The translations under genes were made by a program, and so were the position numbers. A model generated the notes under the pieces. The model had not been told where the DNA came from, did no database searches, and saw only the letters and a program-made list of their open reading frames with translations. A DNA stretch of 64,000 nucleotides from Actinomycetota bacterium (GTDB taxonomy: Bacteria > Actinomycetota > Acidimicrobiia > Acidimicrobiales > Ilumatobacteraceae). How positions within the stretch are numbered: the stretch's first letter is position 1; each line of letters starts with the position of its first letter. Location of the stretch: contig RGCG01000002.1 of the NCBI GenBank assembly GCA_009919275.1, forward strand, positions 20,028 through 84,027. Direction: 5' to 3'. This document shows positions 62,101-64,000 of the stretch, piece after piece.

Positions 62101-63440
62101 CGGCACGAAGCAGCGCGACAGTCTTGCCGAACTGGCAGGCATCGGGCAACGAGGTCATTCCCCACGAGGCACAGTGGGACAACAACAAGTCGTACGGAAA
62201 CTATCCGTTCGTCCAGCGCGTCACATTCCCATCGTTCTCAGCGCCCGGATCCACGGCATTCGGTGGTCGACCTGCGCTGCTCATCCACCCGGACGACAGT
62301 GACAGCGGTGTCGGCGTGGGTTGGACGAACCGCACCGGGTCGGACATTGTGGTCGACATCGAGGGTTCGTTGAAGCTTGCGTATCCGACCAATAACACCG
62401 ATGGAATCTCTTACCACGTGCAGCGTGGTTTGGTGGGCGACACCAACTATTCGCTGATTTCGTCGGGCACGATTGCCTCCGGTACCACGGCGGAAACTCC
62501 GTTCTCGGGCTCGAAGATTCTCGTGCCGAGCGGCGAGTCGATCTACGTGATCGTTGGTCGAAACTCCGTCTACTACTGGGACCACACGATCCTGAAGTTC
62601 GACGTAACCCAGTCAACGCGTGGGGCGCATGTCGTCACACAGGCAGGCTCATCGAGCATCGCTCAGATCGGCCTGCCCGCCAAGGTTCGCGCGGTGCGTT
62701 CGTGGCAGAGGCGGAGCTCGTGTCTCGACATCAAACAGACAACCAACACAAACGCGAACGGTGTCTACACAATCAACGTCAACTCGGGTGGCGTCATCAT
62801 TCCGACACAGGCCTACTGTCTGATGGACAGCGCCATGGGTGGTGGTGGCTGGACGATGATCATGAAGTCGGCCCAGAACAGCACAACCTTCCCGTACGCC
62901 TCGAATTACTGGACCACCACGAACACCTTGAACGAGGGGTCAACCAATACAACGTCGGCCGACGCGAAGTTCTCGACCTTTAACCGCCTTGCCGGCACCG
63001 AACTGCTCGCCATCTTCCCCGACGTCAGTACGACATCGTTCGGGGCGACAGAGCGAGGTTCTATCGACGGCCACAACTATGGCTGGACGTGGACGGCGAA
63101 TGTGCCCAGTGGACCAAAGACAGCCCTTGGTCTCTTCGGCGGTGCCAATAACCAGTCGCTTGGCGACCCATTCCTCTTCTCCGGTTGGAACGGCTCGGTC
63201 TTCAGCGCGCAGGGCGGCTTCAAGTGGTACGGCTTCAACTACACGACAAGCGCTCCGCAGTTGAAGACGCGCTGGGGATTCGGCTGGAACAACGAGGGCG
63301 ACCAGGGGTCGAACGACGTGAGTGGTGGCATTGGCCTCGATGTGTCAGCACGTAGCTACTCGGCCGGCGACGTGATCAACTGCTGCCAGTCGCAGACCGG
63401 ACTGAACCGGTCGATGGCTGTTCAGATCTTCATTCGCTGA
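50133..63440 (+). CDS. Giant (4435 aa) multidomain surface lipoprotein
   Basis: The lipobox is VLAAC (Cys24). Residues about 50-310 form a papain-like domain with Cys124 (GHCEGL), His209 (GGHAVLPY) and Asp230/Asn232 (VYDSNW). A Thr/Pro linker with RNAALPTT twice leads to seven Ig-like (Big_2-type) repeats of about 84 residues (680-1271). Next come a LamG/concanavalin-like domain (about 1275-1490), more Ig units with a PA14 domain inserted (about 1845-1995), and two sets of seven RCC1 repeats split by one Ig unit. Three DUF1566/Lcl-like modules (GDTGPGGGxVF, DWYLPS) and two fibrinogen-like segments (VDMTTAGGGWKLV, CLMDSAMGGGGWTMIM) complete it. Likely a cell-surface adhesin or glycan-binding protein. 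No stop or frameshift over 13.3 kb. Confidence 0.9.
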   Translation: METGARRRLGAGFIAACLVVLAACGGGGGGSSAGGDGASQAKNAAPAPTGAVATKMQPQLNGWAFPNFPSATFPDLNFDTADLVSMFGAGPEVCVDGVADPCTLTAEAAAWARMVNQARATGHCEGLVALASARFNKAELPETVKLPSQEEEIRAVMRAFATQFVPEVQESIQKWTKASLAEKVDELKRSFASDKLEYTLGVYVESGGHAVLPYAVEYPTPDVARIMVYDSNWPGRNRYVDVDLANDKWSFSFAGDDPASDPNIWSGGAGDMDLTPFEAREGTCPFCGDETKVQSTTMLVRTDNLDWSVETPAGAVSPTQATNGDGAAARPIKGGVVITRLAPRATERSSYDFMITIPNEVLENGSSTSSSTAVDGEVALATPRLDAFISDGQRPKVASTTTIAAAPSTTVAASGSRAKLLFGGAASVFAVTPGGVAQFSTPGSKDTPVEVGARSIKSSDPNVDLTLASGNLVANASGPTVELGTEGGTLAVQVTTASGEVIQQEVTVDTPAVQVKADATGGVTVLEASSSGEVQKTEIASDGTKTQTVVDASALNLNKVEVQLPPALESKAIEALPKLEDRNLNNPNYKSDEAYTAPTTTVPTAAGAREIAAASTTSVPRGETPSTVQTRNAALPTTVAPGASTVTTVATRNAALPTTTVARAVTAAGATPTTVAAVVRPTLSGFRIATKTFGDDAFTLDPPDSNSPGGFRYSSSRTDVATVSATTGRVTIVGAGTTSITATQSAVRGFEAATISATLIVAKASPVNSDLRDITKTFGDDSFTIARPTSTSNGAFTFASSDEDVLKQSRTTGRWIIGGAGRATITITQAATDDFVAATDSFVVTVRKGTPTLTAPTDVSKAFLDADFDLPRPTSDSRGAFTYSSSDANVVNVSGTRASVRAAGTATITVSQATTTDWLAASTSFKVVVAQAAPTLADFPDVNKTFGDAAFDVTAPKSNSSGAITYSSSDTGVVTVGERDGRVSIIGAGTATVTASQAATTSFSAGSISAKVTVAKATPAISSLLVADKTYGDADFTLKPSSSSPAAFSFATDKTDIFAVDAKTGLVKIIGTGTATLTARQEASANFESGSVAVSVTVKKAAPTFTWTLANKTFGDEAFDLTAPKSNSKGEFSYSVDDPTIATVSAAGRVNILKAGTVTITAKQVATDLYAADSTTAKLTIDKLAPTLTNFVIPAKKFGDSAFALTAPTSNSSGGFTYDIVAGTESNPNVATVTSAGQVTVGEAGTVQIRATQNATANYATASITATLTVGRIAQQGTLINGLVARWSFDSANTLGANAVGTGNLTETGGPTWTSAGKVGGAVSLNGSGAHLYLASGSITGLPVGNSSYTVSAWIKPSAFGARGIVGWGNYWNSRQTNAFRLDGSGGLFNYWWDVDLYANPRPNEISVNGPWAHVVATYDGTTRRIWVNGVVASSDTNRGAANVSCVASGCNFAIGKTVGNEWFAGLLDEVTIYNRALDSSEITQLSAGVGAALSITSTAGTFGAPLSLTTIGGQGLGAISYRVVSAGTAGCSVTGSTLTATAGGSCVITATKEADRNYDASASADTTVTFNRISQSSPVVISTITAIAGVNLALAASGGSGTGAMSFAVVSAGTAGCSISSGALVTTASGSCSITATKAADSNFTSATSVATTITVSKQVPIIAPLVLADRFYLGAGFTVAAPNSTSSGTWTWASSNTSVASINSSTGSVTIGVPGTAIITATQATTPMHSSAAITAELKVLPATPTIGALSIPSKTFGDAPFTFSAPSSNSTGTLTYSSSDTSIATVNSATRTITIVGTGSTTITATQAATTNFATGSVTAVFVVNGVTPTLTTFGGDGGSGPGLKGTRYVGYFNDNVNWFATATKHGDTNQITNFTNFTSSADLYSWEWTGSFKASTSGTYTFCTNSDDASYLWLGPTAKVGFTTSNALINNAGLHPMREICNTTTLVGGTFYAIRIQFGENGGGDAIIVRFTPPGSGTTIYNGTGYYFGGMGLTRAEGDAPFTPTLPTSNSPGAITYSSSDTSVATIDANSGLVTVVGRGTTTLTATQAVNGTWASTSTSIDLRVLRRATVGSFALPTGVTFASAPFAPTPPTSNSPGAWSYESSNTAVAKWDPTTSLLSVAAAGTATITAVQAETGEFAESRVSTMLTIAGETVVNIESGDRHTCGITDQSGVVCWGYNDFGQLGDGSRTTRSAPVAVTGLTSGVVKIATGFWHSCAVLSNGTVRCWGRNDWGMLGNGTNTASNTPVTVTGITNAVDIAASAHATCAILATGALTCWGHNGYGELANGTTTTSYVPVPVPSLTSGVTDVSGTETFYCATLESGAAKCWGRNDWGNLGDGTTTMRTTPVDVLGLTSGAVRITVLRHSACAVTGAGGVMCWGYGGNGQNGNGTGTQYLTPVQVTGITNALDVAGGYQHVCARLSTGAVRCWGWNGYGQLATGNTSNATVPSTVADLTDVRDISVGYGFSCALSVKGAVWCWGRNDGAELGDKTTTNRYSPVGVAGLKTSVTTDPETQLSAVTLSTQRFRVGDTGVAFAAASTNRTDAIAYTSTNPSVATVDATARTVSIVGTGVAYVKASLPATATQSAAVSYARVGVPTAEYVQVSAGYHSSCGLTAAGEVRCWGNGDWGQLGNSTTERRYAPTTVTDLGSGASSVAVGHHHACAVTSRGGVVCWGLNDYGQIGFGTTSVRPYVPVAVTGLSSGVVQVDAGYQHTCALTAAGGVKCWGYNGFGQLGDGTNESRTVPVDVVGLTSGVTQIDLGYEFSCALLENGTVRCWGRNDWRNLGDGTTTVRHTPRTVSGLSGAVAIAAGFHHACAVLNTGAVRCWGYNGNGQLGDGTVTDRSAPVTSTGLASGATRVVAGGQHTCALMSGGGVKCWGRNDSGELGDGTTTRRLVPTDVSGLTSGVFELSASNGYSTCAIVANDALKCWGFNDWGQIGNVVSGNVFSPTNVVDSFAGAGRTTTTLGALALPGSNYTTASPSFTLPVPTSSRTIGTLTCAQGGPCSVGDTGPGGGRVFHVSSGFAAPGAPCGSSCRYLEAAPITWAGTNDDPRVAWSGNTGTAIGTSARGTAIGSGFGNTQAIIAQSSTTSRAATMARAYNGGGLSDWYLPSIDELRQIYLKRDTIGSLSCGEWYQASTEFDAGSRWLQHPCQDSTAVTGKGDSRYVRPIRAFAPTSEATPISYVSSNPGVATVDARTGAVTITGAGTAILAASQGGLGAVRGAASRVTLAVEPSCADGGACVPPEVPPVGGSLTNCQLGISCSIGDTGPGGGKVFFIDTNDDYVGVDYLEAAVAGGTTSWCNTSAASTSLSGTSDNAQGIFNMPGILANCSSSAAHSARAFPGGGRTDWYLPAPVELQLVKTNLIDAGLLTGVSGEFWASNQVNATRAYTVDLTSGTRFDALKTDLRGIMPIRAFAAKGSVAINATLTGFALPASSYVFGTAPFSVTAPTSLNPAPTEYSSSNTSVATIDRYSGRVTIVGSGSTTFTATEPAYGAYLVKSQTVAFTVTKATPTLSGFTVPGGPYRADDPNFTVVAPTPSTTDAGAVGYTSSDPAVATIHPTTGVVDLLTAGVAVLTASVPGNANWNSASVTYELTVGALCKDGGTCRIGDEGPGGGTVFFLDTSNQYPDLDFMEIAPADASSSATWCPYSAGSASTATGVGTGAANSSAMLAASASCAAAAAADGYATTTQTDWFLPSKSEFELAVSNLATAGITLPAGKYWTSSGAVTSAVGAGAPLPSTSGLAPVQGLGTTYVDMTTAGGGWKLVAYGESGAIGKLDTTNGTFNAATRSGSANLNALEAFRGADEVAISWTGASGTLPTGGIDSYANAVSFKLPIASLMTLTGTASTPPTGTSSTSFSIGGTSVDQSLVSLTTLVGSPGLPSSMYMRNKTFGVRYGSAYGLVSNPGINPQLDWNEDEQAFSAVYLGHDGSSGYVTPSGTASGYVPRTMAVWVRSSSAVYSDFNTANGSVGDTNPWTYYDIPSARSSATVLPNWQASGNEVIPHEAQWDNNKSYGNYPFVQRVTFPSFSAPGSTAFGGRPALLIHPDDSDSGVGVGWTNRTGSDIVVDIEGSLKLAYPTNNTDGISYHVQRGLVGDTNYSLISSGTIASGTTAETPFSGSKILVPSGESIYVIVGRNSVYYWDHTILKFDVTQSTRGAHVVTQAGSSSIAQIGLPAKVRAVRSWQRRSSCLDIKQTTNTNANGVYTINVNSGGVIIPTQAYCLMDSAMGGGGWTMIMKSAQNSTTFPYASNYWTTTNTLNEGSTNTTSADAKFSTFNRLAGTELLAIFPDVSTTSFGATERGSIDGHNYGWTWTANVPSGPKTALGLFGGANNQSLGDPFLFSGWNGSVFSAQGGFKWYGFNYTTSAPQLKTRWGFGWNNEGDQGSNDVSGGIGLDVSARSYSAGDVINCCQSQTGLNRSMAVQIFIR
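52171..53945 (+). repeat. Seven Ig-like repeats of about 252 bp
   Basis: Units start at about 52189, 52438, 52684, 52936, 53194, 53446 and 53692. Each encodes an xKTFGDxxF strand, a Pro-Ser-Asn turn, YSSSDxxVATV and GTATITATQ. Further copies of the same unit appear at about 55125, 55378, 56115, 56357, 57697, 59041, 60424 and 60688. Confidence 0.88.
56601..57660 (+). repeat. First RCC1 propeller, seven repeats
   Basis: Seven units of about 150 bp each encode a hydrophobic strand, HxCA, then RCWGxNxxGQLGDGT. Each blade has a conserved Cys pair about 11 residues apart, which could be disulfide-bonded outside the cell. Seven matches the blade number of a closed RCC1 propeller. Confidence 0.88.
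57947..59010 (+). repeat. Second RCC1 propeller, seven repeats
   Basis: A second run of seven RCC1 units with the same Cys pairing (HSSCGL...RCWG to YSTCAI...KCWG), separated from the first by a single Ig-like unit at about 57697-57930. The two sets are similar enough to suggest duplication of the whole propeller. Confidence 0.88.
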
Positions 63441-64000
63441 TTGGTGGACCCGCCGGGCACGTGGCCTCACCCGGATCGGTGAGGTCGATCAGATAAGCGT
63501 CAACCAGATGCGTGACGCAGTCGACACCGAGGTAGCTGGTGTGCCGATTGCCTTCGACGGTGATCAATCGGGCATTTCCGGATTCCCGCGCGGTGGCGAG
63601 GACGCCGGCGAACGGGGAGGCGGGGTCCTTCGTGGCGCCGATGATCAGCGTCGGAGTACCACCGTCGCTGACCAATGCGGACGTCTCGGAGGCTCGGGCG
63701 GGCCAGCGCGCGCACAACTGATCGGGTGCGAAGAATGTGTGGAGACGCGGGGCTACCTGCGCGAGGTCGCCCACGGGTGTTCGGTCGGCGTCGTCGACAC
63801 ACGAGATGGCAACCGAGGCCTCGAACGTGTTGCGGAGATCCTCGAATCCCGCGTCCTGGTAGTAAAACCCGTCGTACATCGCACGAATCTTCGATCCGTC
63901 ACCGGCGGCAGCACTGGTCAATGCAGCATCGAGTTCACTCCACGATTCGGCGTCGTAGAGCGCCGAGATTGCTGCGGCAAGGACCATGTGCCGGGTAATT
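63430..64000 (-). CDS. Alpha/beta hydrolase (TAP-like C-terminal part), runs off right edge
   Basis: The frame is open to the window edge (ITRHMVLAAAISALYD before the track's ATG 63987), so the start lies outside and only about 190 C-terminal residues are seen. The visible part has ALYDAESWSELDAAL, AISCVDD, FAPDQLCARWPARASE, TLIIGATKDPASPFAGVLA with the catalytic Asp, and ITVEGNRHTSYLGVDCVTHLVDAYL with the catalytic His. This is the TAP-like C-terminal domain of secreted actinobacterial tripeptidyl aminopeptidase/proteinase relatives. The Ser elbow would be upstream. Its stop overlaps the end of the giant gene by 11 bp in convergent orientation. Confidence 0.85.
   Translation of the reverse strand, partial: ITRHMVLAAAISALYDAESWSELDAALTSAAAGDGSKIRAMYDGFYYQDAGFEDLRNTFEASVAISCVDDADRTPVGDLAQVAPRLHTFFAPDQLCARWPARASETSALVSDGGTPTLIIGATKDPASPFAGVLATARESGNARLITVEGNRHTSYLGVDCVTHLVDAYLIDLTDPGEATCPAGPPISE

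Overview
The window is a gene-dense, high-GC stretch that reads as the chromosome of an actinobacterium. Two Wbl ([4Fe-4S] WhiB-like) regulators, a PhoU/sensor kinase/RegX3-type module, a class-E-like sortase, GatCAB and many start codons with a TANNNT box 6-8 nt upstream and no Shine-Dalgarno (leaderless style) support this. An Acidimicrobiia-like lineage is my inference. No rRNA, tRNA, CRISPR array, IS element or phage gene was seen.

Layout. 1-5064: an edge fragment, a class III cyclase and a VWA protein, then wbl, a glutamate formiminotransferase, tatA (missed by the ORF track), a second wbl and a small unknown gene. 5120-9916: ppk, phoU, histidine kinase and response regulator, a phosphate/polyphosphate block. 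9947-14961: MFS transporter, DUF2342-type zincin, a membrane protein, moaE, a small membrane protein and an MreB homologue. 15026-19401: two tandem PQQ-type sugar dehydrogenase paralogues behind tesB, and a divergent nitroreductase-methyltransferase pair. 19413-27682 (minus strand): hemE-hemH-hemY, sortase, a broken lnt, then a coupled glycosyltransferase/methyltransferase/alpha-barrel protein set. 27716-34252: M48 protease, esterase, lgt, enoyl-CoA hydratase, gatC-gatA-gatB.

34249-34794 is the most striking locus. A thioredoxin-fold lipoprotein has an in-frame UGA exactly at the first redox-active cysteine (WAPY-UGA-GTC), followed by a hairpin with a GGUC loop at the position expected of a bacterial SECIS. 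It is best read as a selenoprotein that automatic calling splits in two.

34920-63440 is a large surface-protein region on the plus strand. Two small lipoproteins, a 3325-residue secreted protein with a very regular 355-residue triple repeat, a CRTAC1/FG-GAP lipoprotein, a pentapeptide-repeat lipoprotein and a vanadium-haloperoxidase-like enzyme are chained by overlapping start/stop codons. A separately promoted 4435-residue lipoprotein follows, carrying a papain-like N-terminal domain, Ig-like repeats, LamG-like and PA14 domains, two seven-bladed RCC1 propellers and fibrinogen-like modules. Lgt, sortase and the damaged lnt in the same window are the machinery expected to handle these exported proteins. 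The last gene, a minus-strand alpha/beta hydrolase, runs off the right edge.

Two short tandem repeats (21 bp at 3283, 34 bp at 14950) sit at convergent gene ends and both copy the plus-strand gene's stop codon. The second also forms the new C-terminus of a truncated sugar dehydrogenase.
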